A stretch of 53,467 nt of DNA from Lentilactobacillus dabitei (GCF_019061365.1 NZ_JAHPPD010000006.1:1-53467), one strand, 5' to 3'. Positions 26,185 to 35,510 are shown, counted from the stretch's first letter. Notes: generated by a model not told the origin, from the sequence alone. Translations and numbers: made by a program.

Positions 26185-27480
26185 TTGATAAGAGAGTTTG
26201 AAGAACACGCACGACAATTAGGCTACAAGGAGCAGACAGCTATCCAGAAAGCTGTTTATCAACCATTAAAAGATGGTAAAAGTGTCCTCGGGCTGGCACC
26301 TACTGGATCGGGAAAGACGGTTGCTTTTGCCGTTCCATTGTTGGAGAATATTCACCCAGAAGATGGTTTGTCATTGTTGGTGGTGGAACCGTCTGCTGAA
26401 CTGGCGATGCAAACCCAGCAAGTCTTAAGTGACTGGGGGAAATTGATCGGCTTAAATGTCGAAGGAATTGTCGGTGGTGCCAATATTAAACGACAGATGG
26501 ATAAGCTGAAAACTCATCCAAACGTCATCGTCGGGACCACCGGGCGAATCATGAACCTAATTGACCTCGGTAAGCTGAAGCTGGATTCATTAAAAGCGAT
26601 TGTGATCGATGAAGCTGACAATTTATTGAGTGAGGATACGTTAGATTCCATTCGGTCGCTGGTAGACTTGTCACCACAGACGGTGTCACTTGGCTTTTTC
26701 TCGGCTACCAGGAGTGACTTGCTGGATCATCTCAATCGTTGGTTTGTCCAAGAGATTGAGACGTTTGATGTGTCTGATATTGACGATACCAGAGGTGAAG
26801 TGAGTCATACACTGTTAGAAGTATCCAACCACAAGAAGGAACAGATGCTCCTGCGCTTTTTGCATATGAAGGACTTCAAGGCGTTGGTTTTCTTTGATAA
26901 AATGGATACTTTAAAAAAAGTCGGTGGCTTTTTATCTCATCGTCATATCAAAGAGGCAGCGGAGTTGACGTCTGAGCAGCGACAAACCAGCAGACAAAAG
27001 GCGCTCAAGGATTTTCGCCTCGGACGGGTCCGATTACTTCTGACGACGGATGTTGCTGCGCGAGGAATTGATATTCCTAAATTGCCAGCGGTTATTAATT
27101 TTGATCTCCCCAAAGACCCGAAGACTTACATTCACCGGGTGGGGCGAACTGGTCGGATGCATGAAACCGGTTTGGTTATTAACATGGGTGATGATCATGA
27201 CCTGCGTAATTTGAAGAAGCTGGTTCGAACTGACGGTTATGAATTGACTAACATCTACTTTGACGGGAATCAATTATCGGCGACTAGACCAAAAGACCCA
27301 GTCAAATTGTCCAACGAAAAAAATGGATCTTCAGAAAAGACTGATGCGCAAGCTTCGAAATCGAAGTCGAGAAAGAACAATCAAAACAAAGTCAATCAGT
27401 CGATTAAATCACATTCGGGCAAGAAGAAGCATAAGCATTCCAAACGAAAAGGGATGCACCATAAGCGCACTGAAAAATAA
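26185..27480 (+). CDS. DEAD-box RNA helicase
   Basis: 431 residues from a TTG at 26185, chosen because CGGAG lies 8-12 bp upstream and the longer frame runs back into the preceding gene. Motifs: I APTGSGKT, II DEAD (VIDEADNLL), III FSAT, V ARGIDIP, VI HRVGRTGR. Motif Ia is PSAELA rather than PTRELA and Ib is TTGR rather than TPGR, so it is a divergent subfamily. The Lys/Ser-rich basic tail (about 375-431) should bind RNA. Possible role in ribosome assembly or mRNA decay. Confidence 0.9.
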   Translation: MIREFEEHARQLGYKEQTAIQKAVYQPLKDGKSVLGLAPTGSGKTVAFAVPLLENIHPEDGLSLLVVEPSAELAMQTQQVLSDWGKLIGLNVEGIVGGANIKRQMDKLKTHPNVIVGTTGRIMNLIDLGKLKLDSLKAIVIDEADNLLSEDTLDSIRSLVDLSPQTVSLGFFSATRSDLLDHLNRWFVQEIETFDVSDIDDTRGEVSHTLLEVSNHKKEQMLLRFLHMKDFKALVFFDKMDTLKKVGGFLSHRHIKEAAELTSEQRQTSRQKALKDFRLGRVRLLLTTDVAARGIDIPKLPAVINFDLPKDPKTYIHRVGRTGRMHETGLVINMGDDHDLRNLKKLVRTDGYELTNIYFDGNQLSATRPKDPVKLSNEKNGSSEKTDAQASKSKSRKNNQNKVNQSIKSHSGKKKHKHSKRKGMHHKRTEK

Positions 27481-27529
27481 TGTCTTTACACAACACGCTT
27501 AAAATGAGAAAATTAAGTCGTGTTGTTTT

Positions 27530-27602
27530 GGCCCCATAGCACAACTGGATAGGGCACCCGCCTCCTAAGCGGTTGATCCCGGTTCGAGTCCGGGTGGGGT
27601 CA
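27530..27602 (+). tRNA. tRNA-Arg (anticodon CCU)
   Basis: A 73-nt cloverleaf: acceptor GGCCCCA with TGGGGTC, anticodon loop CTCCTAA, T-arm CCCGGTTCGAGTCCGGG, discriminator A, no encoded CCA. The anticodon stem has one mismatch at its base (C27 with U43). Reads AGG codons. tRNA-Arg 3' ends are common integration sites, and the sequence after it looks decayed. Confidence 0.93.
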
Positions 27603-28168
27603 TCAATAGGTAACAAAAACGTAGCAAACTGGAATTAGGCAAGTTAATTCCAGAATTTAACGACAAAGGACAAGCATTCTTGAGGTTGGAATGGTTGTCC
27701 TTTGTCGTTAAATGGTTGAAGGCAGCAGTTGGCGTAGCTCTCAGTTTAGGCGCATCAGTAAATAAAACGGTGGTCATCATTAGAGGATTGGTTGATGATT
27801 AACCCCTTACTTTTAGTTACCATAAATCCTTGGAGGACGGCGTTCTTCGAAATCTTGCCGCATTTAAACACACTGTTGACAGTGGATTTGAGCCGATTAT
27901 TCGACTTGCTAATTTAACGGTTATGTCTATAATTATTATTAATTGAGTATTATCATATCATTTTAGTTATCTAAATCGTTCATCATAAAAGTTGAGTAGG
28001 TAGAAACTTTTGATTTCTGGTATAAAAAGATTAACAAAGTTCATTTCACCAGCGTTGCTTGCCACAATTTTGTGTGCAGTCATCGTTGGTTATTTGGGCT
28101 CTTCGTCAACTGTTGTTGGTGAAGAGCCGGAAAATCCCCTTGAGCCTCTATTTGTTTATCCATAAAAT
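27603..28168. other. Decayed or non-coding stretch downstream of tRNA-Arg
   Basis: 566 bp without a convincing gene. It holds a hairpin 27631-27651 (GGAATTA/TAATTCC), a long hairpin with 18-bp perfect arms (27656-27673 with 27695-27712), a 37-codon open stretch at 27833-27946 with a protein-like composition but no start, and the short frame at 28010-28165. No second copy of the tRNA end that would mark an att site was seen in the window. Confidence 0.5.
28010..28165 (+). pseudogene. Possible remnant or microprotein with one membrane helix
   Basis: A 51-codon frame from a TTG with a poor ribosome site. It encodes a hydrophobic helix (KFISPALLATILCAVIVGYL) and a Pro/Glu-rich tail. The composition resembles the last helix of a larger transporter, so a gene remnant is as likely as a real small protein. 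A 14-bp hairpin (28097-28110 with 28115-28128) lies inside it, which may instead act as a transcription barrier for the leftward operon. Confidence 0.3.
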
Positions 28169-28318
28169 TCACATCAACGTTCGGGCACATACCACCAGAA
28201 TAACAATCATGATTGCTGCCATGGCCAGTAATTTGAAGCCATCATTTCTGGTATAATATCCATCTGGAAATTCTTCCCGTTTTTTGCGTAATATTTGTCG
28301 GTTAATATGTTGATTCAT
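28169..28318 (-). CDS. 49-residue single-helix membrane protein
   Basis: ATG at 28318 after AAGGTGG. The basic N-terminal half (NRQILRKKREEFPDGYYTR) is followed by one membrane helix (about 29-46). It is the third gene of the leftward GT2-GtrA operon, 13 bp after the gtrA stop. The short length, ribosome site and operon position support a real microprotein. Function unknown; a partner of the glycosyltransferase or flippase is a guess. Confidence 0.6.
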   Translation of the reverse strand: MNQHINRQILRKKREEFPDGYYTRNDGFKLLAMAAIMIVILVVCARTLM

Positions 28319-28331
28319 TTAGTTGACCACC

Positions 28332-28772
28332 TTATTGACTTGATGACTTATGATTTTCGCTATTCCGAAAGACCAGCCATTTGGACCAGAAATAATTGAT
28401 TGCGATCACGATAATGTTTTCCATAATCTTAACCAAAATTTGATTTTGATGCATCAGCGTAATCCCAATCCAGAGCATCAAGAACTCTAAGAACAACGTT
28501 GCCAGACGACCGCTGAAAAACGAGACCATTTCCACTAAGTCACCCATTAATGATTTGGAGGGCGAGTGGAAGACGAATGCTTTATTGGTTAAGTAAGAAA
28601 AGAGAACACTTAAGATCCAAGCAATTGTCGCGTTAATGATATAGTTCCAACTGGTAAATTGGTGAAGGAACCAAAAGACCGCAACGTTGATAACAGTGGT
28701 TGCCACGCCCCAAAAAGCATAGGCAATCAGTTCCTCGTACTTATAATACAGTAATTTGAATTTCTCGATCAT
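28332..28772 (-). CDS. GtrA-family membrane protein (putative lipid-linked sugar flippase)
   Basis: 146 residues with four membrane helices. AYAFWGVATTVINVAVFWFL near the N-terminus and YLTNKAFVFHS are typical of GtrA proteins, which are thought to move undecaprenyl-phosphate-sugar across the membrane. It starts one base after the GT2 gene, a pairing that is standard for surface-polymer glycosylation. Confidence 0.87.
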   Translation of the reverse strand: MIEKFKLLYYKYEELIAYAFWGVATTVINVAVFWFLHQFTSWNYIINATIAWILSVLFSYLTNKAFVFHSPSKSLMGDLVEMVSFFSGRLATLFLEFLMLWIGITLMHQNQILVKIMENIIVIAINYFWSKWLVFRNSENHKSSSQ

Positions 28773-28773
28773 G

Positions 28774-29721
28774 TTAACGTTTCTCCGCGATCACAAATTT
28801 TGGTCGGTGCTTGGTTTCTAAGTAAATTTTGCCGATGTAGGTTCCAAGAATTCCCAGACTGAACAGTTGAACTCCACTGAGTAGCAGGATAATTGAGACC
28901 ATTGATGCCCAACCATTGACTGAGCCACCAAAGAACATTGCCCGAATCACAACAAAAATCAGGCCCAAGATTGAGAGAAAACTGATAAAGCCACCAACAA
29001 CTGTTGCAAGTTTTAAGGGAACATCTGAAAAGTCCACGATTGCTTCCATCGAATATTCAAAGAGTTGGAATAGTGACCAGGATGTTTTGCCAGCTGCTCT
29101 TGGGACGCCTTCGTATTCTAAGTATTTGGTTTTAAATCCGACCCAGGAAAAGATCCCCTTGCTGAAACGATTGTACTCAGGCAATTCCAGAACGGCATCG
29201 ACATATTTGCGACTCATGAGTCGATAGTCACGGACATTTTGCTTCATTTCAACCTTTGACATTTTGTTGATGATTTTGTAGAAGCTAGCGGAAAGAAATG
29301 CCCTGATGAAATTCTGCTTTCGACTGGTCTGCACGCAACCAACCACATCATAATCTTGCTTGGGATCTTCTAAGATGTCGACCATCTGTAGCAACAATTC
29401 AGGTGGATCTTGAAGGTCAACGTCCATGACAGCCACATAGTCACCGTGGGCATTTTTGAGTCCGGCTGCAAATGCCGATTCCTTACCGAAGTTACGGGAG
29501 AATGAAATGTAATGAACTTCGTCTGGATGGGCGGCATTTAATTTGCGCATAACATCAAGGGTGCCATCGGCTGACCCATCGTTGATGAACAGATAGTCGG
29601 GCTTGTACTGTTCGTCGCGGGTTGCGTTTAGCTTGGCAAACACCTTTTCGGTCGTATCGTAAAAGAGTTCAACGGTTGGTTCTTCATTAAAACAAGGGAC
29701 AATTAGACTGATCGTCTTCAA
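28774..29721 (-). CDS. GT2 glycosyltransferase, polyprenyl-phosphate-sugar synthase type
   Basis: 315 residues. N-terminal GT-A domain with LIVPCFNEE, the nucleotide-binding INDGSADGT, and DVDLQDPPE with the metal-binding Asp residues; two C-terminal membrane helices (about 235-255 and 270-292). This layout is that of GtrB/CsbB-like enzymes that load a sugar from a nucleotide sugar onto undecaprenyl phosphate. Start after GGAGGTT. First gene of the operon with gtrA. Confidence 0.9.
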   Translation of the reverse strand: MKTISLIVPCFNEEPTVELFYDTTEKVFAKLNATRDEQYKPDYLFINDGSADGTLDVMRKLNAAHPDEVHYISFSRNFGKESAFAAGLKNAHGDYVAVMDVDLQDPPELLLQMVDILEDPKQDYDVVGCVQTSRKQNFIRAFLSASFYKIINKMSKVEMKQNVRDYRLMSRKYVDAVLELPEYNRFSKGIFSWVGFKTKYLEYEGVPRAAGKTSWSLFQLFEYSMEAIVDFSDVPLKLATVVGGFISFLSILGLIFVVIRAMFFGGSVNGWASMVSIILLLSGVQLFSLGILGTYIGKIYLETKHRPKFVIAEKR

Positions 29722-30021
29722 AATAAACCTCCAAAAATATGTCTAGTTTCATGCTAAAAGTGCTGGACTTATTTACAGCCAGCTTTGATTTCGTGTAAGA
29801 TTGTTGGTAAGCTTAAATTTGCTTGGAATCAATCCGGCTCCGAAAATGATGAGCAGTGAACGACTTATGTAAAGATAATTTTAAACGTGATCCACTTTTT
29901 TTCATCAATACTCAATATTACATCAACAGATTATAACATATGCAAAACTGATAAAAAATAAGCGAATGTTAAGATTTAAACGGATTTGTTATAATAAAAG
30001 TCGAATAAGGGGAGTTTAAAA
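29722..30021. promoter_or_regulatory. Divergent promoter region GT2 / wecB
   Basis: 300 bp without genes. For wecB, TATAAT at 29990-29995 with a weak -35 (TGTTAA 29967-29972) is the best candidate. For the leftward operon I see no clear pair. AT-rich, no strong repeat. Confidence 0.4.
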
Positions 30022-31155
30022 ATGAAGCCAATCAAGGTTATGACCATCTTTGGGACACGTCCTGAAGCAATCAAAATGGCACCAATTATTTTATTAATGC
30101 AACAGCACCAAAATGAATTTCAGCCAATTACCGTTGTTTCAGCCCAACACAGAGAGATGCTGGATCAAGTCATGGCCGTTTTCCACATCAAGCCCGATTA
30201 CGATCTGAATATCATGAAGCAAAATCAAACATTGAGTGACATTACGACTCGGGTCATTACCGCGCTGGACGCAATCATCACCAAAGTTCAACCGGATATC
30301 ATTTTAGTCCATGGCGACACCACAACGACTTTTGCCGCCAGCATTAGTGCCTTTTACCATAAGATCAAGATTGGTCACGTTGAAGCGGGATTGCGGACAT
30401 GGAATAAATTGTCGCCATACCCAGAAGAGATGAATCGACAGCTGACCGATGTTCTGGCAGACTTATATTTTGCACCCACTGAACTTAGTCGGCATAATTT
30501 GCTTAAGGAAAATCATCCCGATAATGAGATCTTTGTGACCGGGAATACCGCAATCGATGCTTTGAAACAAACAGTGACCCCAGATTACAAGCATTCAGTT
30601 CTCGATGAACTTCAGTCAAACTCGAAAATGATCCTGTTGACGATGCATCGGCGAGAAAATCAGGGTGAACCCATGCTGCGGACGTTTAAAGCCATCAGAG
30701 AAGTCGTCCAGACGCATCCAGGCGTTGAAGTTGTCTACCCGGTCCATTTAAGCCCAACCGTTCAAAAAGCCGCTCACGAAGCATTTGATGGGGTTGACGC
30801 CGTTCATTTGATTGCGCCACTTGATGTTTTGGACTTCCATAACATGGCTGCCCGTAGTTACTTCATTATGAGTGATTCAGGGGGTGTGCAGGAAGAGGCA
30901 CCATCACTTGGCAAGCCAGTGTTAGTGTTGCGGGATACGACGGAACGCCCAGAAGGAATCAAGGCCGGTACTTTGCGGCTTGTTGGAACAGATCCGAACG
31001 AAGTCAAAAAGCAAATGATCATGTTGTTGGATGACCCGAAGGAATATAAACGAATGGCAGAGGCCAAGAACCCCTATGGGGACGGTGAAGCGTCTGTAAG
31101 AATTTTAGCCGCTATCAAACAGGAATTAAAAGCCAAACAGGAATTACAATCGTAA
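30022..31155 (+). CDS. wecB: UDP-N-acetylglucosamine 2-epimerase (non-hydrolysing)
   Basis: Interconverts UDP-GlcNAc and UDP-ManNAc, the latter used for the teichoic acid linkage unit (TagA substrate). 377 residues: GTRPEAIKM near the N-terminus, HGDTTT, GHVEAGLRT, HRREN and the UDP-site DSGGVQEEAPSLGKPVL. Also called mnaA. Start ATG after AAGGGGAG. Surface-polymer genes lie on both sides. Confidence 0.93.
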   Translation: MKPIKVMTIFGTRPEAIKMAPIILLMQQHQNEFQPITVVSAQHREMLDQVMAVFHIKPDYDLNIMKQNQTLSDITTRVITALDAIITKVQPDIILVHGDTTTTFAASISAFYHKIKIGHVEAGLRTWNKLSPYPEEMNRQLTDVLADLYFAPTELSRHNLLKENHPDNEIFVTGNTAIDALKQTVTPDYKHSVLDELQSNSKMILLTMHRRENQGEPMLRTFKAIREVVQTHPGVEVVYPVHLSPTVQKAAHEAFDGVDAVHLIAPLDVLDFHNMAARSYFIMSDSGGVQEEAPSLGKPVLVLRDTTERPEGIKAGTLRLVGTDPNEVKKQMIMLLDDPKEYKRMAEAKNPYGDGEASVRILAAIKQELKAKQELQS

Positions 31156-31168
31156 AAGTGGGTTTGAT

Positions 31169-32113
31169 ATGAAATCAATGTATGAAAAAATTAAAAATTT
31201 CATCACAGTCCTCATCGGCAGATATTCATCCGGAAACGTATCGGATTCAGCTGCCGTTTTGGCGTTTTATTCACTTTTATCGATTTTCCCAATCTTCTTT
31301 GTGGCCGGCAGTTTGTTAAACCTCTTTCATATTCACATCCAAGAGGTTTCGGTGTATTTAGAGCCGATCTTTCCAGAGCGGGTGTACGCCTTGTTGGAGC
31401 CAGTGATTGACTCCACCTTACAAAGCGGGGGTGCCAGTCAATTATCTGTTGGTTTGATTGTGACAATTTGGTCTGCGAGTCGAGCGGTTGCGGCATTTCA
31501 ACGAAGCATTAATAAAACTTACGACGTTGCTGAAAATCAGACGGCAATTGCCAACCGGATCATTTCGTTTATCTGGATGTTGGTGTTGATCTTGGCTGTT
31601 ATGGTGATGATGCTGCTCTTTGCGTTTAGCCAAATGATCTTTAACTGGCTGAACCCAATCATCCACACGCCTGGTTGGATCATGCAATTAATTGCAACGG
31701 TTAAGTGGCCGATTACCATCGCAGTTGCCTGGTTTCTCTTGAGTCTGCTATTTTATTTCGTACCGACTGCCAAAGTGAAGTTTCGTTATGTTTGGGTAGG
31801 AGCCTTAGTGGCAACAATTGGCTTAATGTTATTGGCCCAAGGGTTTACTTATTATTTGAGATTCTTTGCCCGACGGATTGATACCTATAAAACGATTGGA
31901 ACCTTCATTGTTTTAATGTTCTGGCTGGACTTTTCAGGGGTCATCATGTTATTTGGCGGGGTTTTAAACGCCACAATTCAGCAAATTTTTCTTGGGGATA
32001 TTCAGGAGCAGCCGGATGCATTTGAACAGGTAATGAAACAAGCTCGGCGGATTGGTCGTCGCGGTGGTAAACGTCATCGACGGCACAAAAAAAGTGGCCG
32101 CACAAAAGGTTAG
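31169..32113 (+). CDS. YihY/BrkB-family membrane protein
   Basis: 314 residues with about six membrane helices. LIGRYSSGNVSDSAAVLAFYSLLSIFP is reduced here to the typical DSAAVLAFYSLLSIFP block, and the family stretch TIGTFIVLMFWLDFSG is present. Once misannotated as ribonuclease BN; the true role is unknown. Basic C-terminal tail (RRGGKRHRRHKK). Its 3' end overlaps the terminator of the convergent flavodoxin gene. Confidence 0.88.
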   Translation: MKSMYEKIKNFITVLIGRYSSGNVSDSAAVLAFYSLLSIFPIFFVAGSLLNLFHIHIQEVSVYLEPIFPERVYALLEPVIDSTLQSGGASQLSVGLIVTIWSASRAVAAFQRSINKTYDVAENQTAIANRIISFIWMLVLILAVMVMMLLFAFSQMIFNWLNPIIHTPGWIMQLIATVKWPITIAVAWFLLSLLFYFVPTAKVKFRYVWVGALVATIGLMLLAQGFTYYLRFFARRIDTYKTIGTFIVLMFWLDFSGVIMLFGGVLNATIQQIFLGDIQEQPDAFEQVMKQARRIGRRGGKRHRRHKKSGRTKG

Positions 32114-32128
32114 TTTTGTGCAGTCACT
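32086..32128 (-). terminator. Terminator of the leftward flavodoxin gene, inside brkB 3' end
   Basis: AGTGGCCGCACAAAA (32093-32107) pairs with TTTTGTGCAGTCACT (32114-32128). Read leftward it is followed by seven T. The stem's left arm is part of the last codons of the rightward membrane-protein gene. Confidence 0.7.
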
Positions 32129-32152
32129 TACTGTCAAGTCGAATAATCGTCG

Positions 32153-32602
32153 TTAGGCTTGAACCTTGGCAATCAATTCTTTGGCAAAGGTATCCAGCTT
32201 GTTGATGTCGTCTTCGTCAGGTTCCAAGTTGATTTTGACATTCTCAGATCCCTTGGTGGCACCGGCTTGCTTGAAAGCTTCATCAAATTTGTCAACTGAG
32301 GTGTTGTAGTATTCTTCGTAGAAGGTATCACCCGAACCGGCCACCCCATAGATTTTACCTTTTAAGTCTAAGTCGGATAGGTCGTCGTAAAAGTCCGCGC
32401 CTTCTTCGGGTAGGGCACCTTCATCGTAGGTATAGGGACAGACAACACAAATATCAACATTTTCAAATGCGGATGGATCTGTTTGTGAAATTTCAGTTTC
32501 TTTAACGTCAACGCCATTATTTTCGAAATATTCAGTCACAATGTCAGCGATGTCTTCGTTGTTTCCGGTAATTGTTGCATAAACTACGTGAGCAGTAATC
32601 AT
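32153..32602 (-). CDS. Flavodoxin
   Basis: 149 residues of the small FMN-binding electron carrier. The FMN phosphate loop region is VVYATITGNNEDIADIV (T-x-T-G-N pattern); CPYTYDEGALPEE and VAGSGDTFYEEY match the flanking FMN loops. Acidic. Start ATG at 32602 after AAAGGATGAC. Partner enzyme not evident nearby. Confidence 0.93.
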   Translation of the reverse strand: MITAHVVYATITGNNEDIADIVTEYFENNGVDVKETEISQTDPSAFENVDICVVCPYTYDEGALPEEGADFYDDLSDLDLKGKIYGVAGSGDTFYEEYYNTSVDKFDEAFKQAGATKGSENVKINLEPDEDDINKLDTFAKELIAKVQA

Positions 32603-32688
32603 AGCACGTCATCCTTTGTTTTAATTTAACCTTAGTATATCAAATTGAAATGGCAAAGTGAATTTAACATCGAAAGGCAGGGATTCCG

Positions 32689-33489
32689 ATGGTTGAAAAA
32701 ATTACCAAAATTGAAGCTCAAAAACGTGAGGGCCGCTTTAATATTTATGTTGATGGTCAATACGCGCTGCCAATGAGTGAGGAAGTTTTAATCAAATTTC
32801 GTGTGTTCAAAGGCATGGAAGTCGATAAAGATCTCATTGAGAAATTCAAGCACGCAGATGATCTGTCAAAATTACATAGCAAGGCGCTGAATTATCTGGC
32901 CCATAATCTGCGGACGGAATACGAAGTCCGAACGAAGCTGGCCGAGATTTCCGAGGATCCGGATGCCATTGACCGCGTGATTGATCAGCTAATTGACCAA
33001 CGGTTGGTGAACGATGCCAAGTATGCGGAAAGCTACGTGCGGACCGTTGTGAGAGAAGAAAAGAACGGTCCGGATTGGATTCGTCGCCATCTAAAGGAAA
33101 AACGGGTCGCGAGTGACGCGATTGAAACGGCAATTGACCATGAATTCCCGGAAGATGAGGTTCTTCGAATCGGCGTTGAAGTGGCTAAAAAGCAACTGAA
33201 AATTCACCACCAAGACGCTGCCAAGATGGCGATTAACAAAACGAAAAATTTATTGATCCGGCGGGGATTCCCGTATGGCGATCTGGATCAGATTATGGAT
33301 CAACTAGATACTGATACATTAGTTGGTGATGATTCTGAATTAATCGATCGATTTGCGGAAAAGTATTGGCAGAAATACGCAAAATTTGATGATTATGAAC
33401 AAAGCCAAAAAACCAAACAAGCCCTGTTTCGAAAGGGATTTACCATGGATGATATTACGATTGCTTTGGAGAAGTTGGCTCGAAGTTAA
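32689..33489 (+). CDS. recX: RecA-modulating protein RecX
   Basis: 266 residues, the longer lactobacillar form. Three-helix repeat modules are visible: ALNYLAHNLRTEYEVRTKL, VIDQLIDQRLVNDAKYAESYV and KNGPDWIRRHLKEKRV. It limits RecA filament growth. Shine-Dalgarno GAAAGGCAG. No recA nearby. Confidence 0.9.
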   Translation: MVEKITKIEAQKREGRFNIYVDGQYALPMSEEVLIKFRVFKGMEVDKDLIEKFKHADDLSKLHSKALNYLAHNLRTEYEVRTKLAEISEDPDAIDRVIDQLIDQRLVNDAKYAESYVRTVVREEKNGPDWIRRHLKEKRVASDAIETAIDHEFPEDEVLRIGVEVAKKQLKIHHQDAAKMAINKTKNLLIRRGFPYGDLDQIMDQLDTDTLVGDDSELIDRFAEKYWQKYAKFDDYEQSQKTKQALFRKGFTMDDITIALEKLARS

Positions 33490-33516
33490 TTTCATTCGGA
33501 AAATACCCCCTATTCT

Positions 33517-33524
33517 GATATAAT
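33517..33524 (+). promoter_or_regulatory. Extended -10 promoter of the DUF402 gene
   Basis: TGATATAAT at 33516-33524: a consensus TATAAT preceded by the TGN extension. The -35 region is poor, as is usual for extended -10 promoters. About 55 bp upstream of the start codon. Confidence 0.5.
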
Positions 33525-33583
33525 CATAATTGGATTGGTAACAATCGATGCTAATAGCTTAAATCAGAAAGTGGGTAGCACAA

Positions 33584-34135
33584 ATGCCACGGATGCAAAG
33601 ACTACCAAAAGAAGGGGACTTCATTGCGATTCAAAGCTATAAGCATGATGGAAGCTTGCATCGTATTTGGCGAGATACGATGGTATTAAAAACTGGTGAA
33701 GATTCACTAATCGGTTGTAATAATCATACTCTGGTTACTGAAGACGATGGACGTCATTGGGTGACGAGGGAACCGGCATTGGTATATTTTCACAAACATT
33801 ATTGGTTCAATGTTGTGGCGATGATTCGCGATGATGGCATCGCGTATTATTGTAACTTGGCCTCTCCTTATGTCTTGGATAAGGAAGCACTCAAATATAT
33901 TGACTACGACTTGGACGTGAAAGTTTTCCCAGACGGTCGACGCAAGTTATTGGATGCGGATGAATATTTGGAATTCAGTAAGCGCTGGAATTATGGTCCA
34001 GAAATTGATCATATTCTAAAGCGCAATGTCCGGATTTTAGTTGACTGGATCAATAATGAAAAGGGACCTTTTTCAAAGGAGTTTGTTGCCATTTGGTACG
34101 AGCGCTATTTGGAACTGTCTCGTCAATATAAATGA
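33584..34135 (+). CDS. DUF402 nucleoside tri-/diphosphate phosphatase
   Basis: 183 residues. [22 protein letters not shown] and YYCNLASPY with a following [14 protein letters not shown] are signatures of the DUF402 family (YgaC / SA1684 type), which in studied members dephosphorylates nucleoside di- and triphosphates with divalent metal. Acidic metal ligands lie in DYDLDVKV and LLDADEY. Followed by its own terminator. Confidence 0.88.
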   Translation: MPRMQRLPKEGDFIAIQSYKHDGSLHRIWRDTMVLKTGEDSLIGCNNHTLVTEDDGRHWVTREPALVYFHKHYWFNVVAMIRDDGIAYYCNLASPYVLDKEALKYIDYDLDVKVFPDGRRKLLDADEYLEFSKRWNYGPEIDHILKRNVRILVDWINNEKGPFSKEFVAIWYERYLELSRQYK

Positions 34136-34154
34136 AGATGACCTCAGAATGTAG

Positions 34155-34194
34155 ATGATCACTGGTTGGCAATGGCTGACTGGTGATCATTTTT
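34155..34194 (+). terminator. Terminator after the DUF402 gene
   Basis: ATGATCACTGGT (34155-34166) pairs with ACTGGTGATCAT (34179-34190), including two G-U pairs, followed by TTTT. Confidence 0.75.
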
Positions 34195-34400
34195 GATTGG
34201 GGATGTCAGGATGAATTACGTTCGTGCGGATTCTGGTAACCAAGGTGGAACGGTATTTGACTAAGTGGAAAACAGCCTATGGATCACTTGCCAGGCTAAT
34301 GGGTCTATCGGTAACACCTGATATCCTGATTTCTACCGCTTGTCCGAGCACTCTATGGTACAATGGTTTCACACACAAAAATGAGTGAGGAGTCGATAAT

Positions 34401-35510
34401 TTGCTTGAACGACTTAAAAATTCTTCCTTGATGTTTTGGTCAGCCGAAATTTTGGTCGTCGTGGCCATCATTTGGGTTTGCACCAAAATCAGCTTTTTCT
34501 TTTCCCCAATTGGGGTTTTCTTCTCGACAATTTTTATTCCACTGTTATTGGCAGGCATTCTTTTTTATATGCTGAATCCAATTGTTAATTTGATTACTAA
34601 AATGAGGCTGGGGAAACATCGAATTTCTCGGACCTGGGCAACGACTTTAGTCTTTTTACTGCTGCTTGGTGTTATTGCTTTGATTGCGACAGTCTTTATT
34701 CCCAAAATTGTAGATCAGTTAGTTACATTGGCAAATCAGGTTCCTGGGGCGGTGAATGACGGTCAGCACTTGCTTGAAAAAATTTTTAAGCAAATGAATT
34801 CTCAAACTTATCTTAAACAGATTGATTTCACCCAAATTACTGATAAATTTTCCAAGAATATCAGCGGTTATGTGAACACCATTTTTAATGGGTTGACGAC
34901 GGGGATCGGTGGCATTATTTCCGCTGCGGCTAATGTGGTGATCATTGCCGTTACTGTGCCGGTTGTGCTGTTTTACATGTTAAAAGACGGCTATCGACTG
35001 GCCCCGACGCTTAAAAAGCTGTTCCCAGAAAAGCATCAGGATCAAACAATGGCGCTTTTGTATGAGATGAGCCACACGATTTCCAAGTACATTTCAGGCC
35101 AAATGATTGAGTGTTTGTTTGTTGGAACCTTCACGGCAATCGGGTATCTGATCATTGGCACCCCATATGCTTTGTTATTAGGGGTAGTCGCCGGGATTTG
35201 CAATATTATTCCTTATTTGGGACCCTACATTGGAATTGCGCCAGCATTGATCGTTTCTTTCTCACATGGCGGTTTCTGGGGCGTTATCTACAACATTATC
35301 GTGGTTTTGATTGTCCAACAAATTGATGGTAACTTGGTTTATCCAAACGTTATTGGTAAGTCGTTGGAGATTCATCCACTCACAATTATTATTATTTTGT
35401 TGGCTGCTGGAAATATTGCCGGCTTAATGGGAATGATTTTGGCAATTCCCCTTTACGCCGTCGTTAAAGTGGTTGTCGTCCATCTGTGGAACATTTATCA
35501 GTTGGATTGA
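34401..35510 (+). CDS. AI-2E-type permease (PerM/YdiK-like membrane protein)
   Basis: 369 residues, about seven to eight membrane helices with a large extracytoplasmic segment (about 100-170). The family features VPVVLFYMLKDG and the YLGPYIGIAPALIVSF block are present. Despite the family name, most members' substrates are unknown; some act as sodium or solute exporters. Start is TTG at 34401, with TGAGGAG ten bases upstream. Confidence 0.85.
   Translation: MLERLKNSSLMFWSAEILVVVAIIWVCTKISFFFSPIGVFFSTIFIPLLLAGILFYMLNPIVNLITKMRLGKHRISRTWATTLVFLLLLGVIALIATVFIPKIVDQLVTLANQVPGAVNDGQHLLEKIFKQMNSQTYLKQIDFTQITDKFSKNISGYVNTIFNGLTTGIGGIISAAANVVIIAVTVPVVLFYMLKDGYRLAPTLKKLFPEKHQDQTMALLYEMSHTISKYISGQMIECLFVGTFTAIGYLIIGTPYALLLGVVAGICNIIPYLGPYIGIAPALIVSFSHGGFWGVIYNIIVVLIVQQIDGNLVYPNVIGKSLEIHPLTIIIILLAAGNIAGLMGMILAIPLYAVVKVVVVHLWNIYQLD

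Noticed and set aside
27565-27780. A 71-codon leftward frame over the tRNA-Arg gene
   Set aside because: It is antisense to the tRNA and reads through a long hairpin; no ribosome site.
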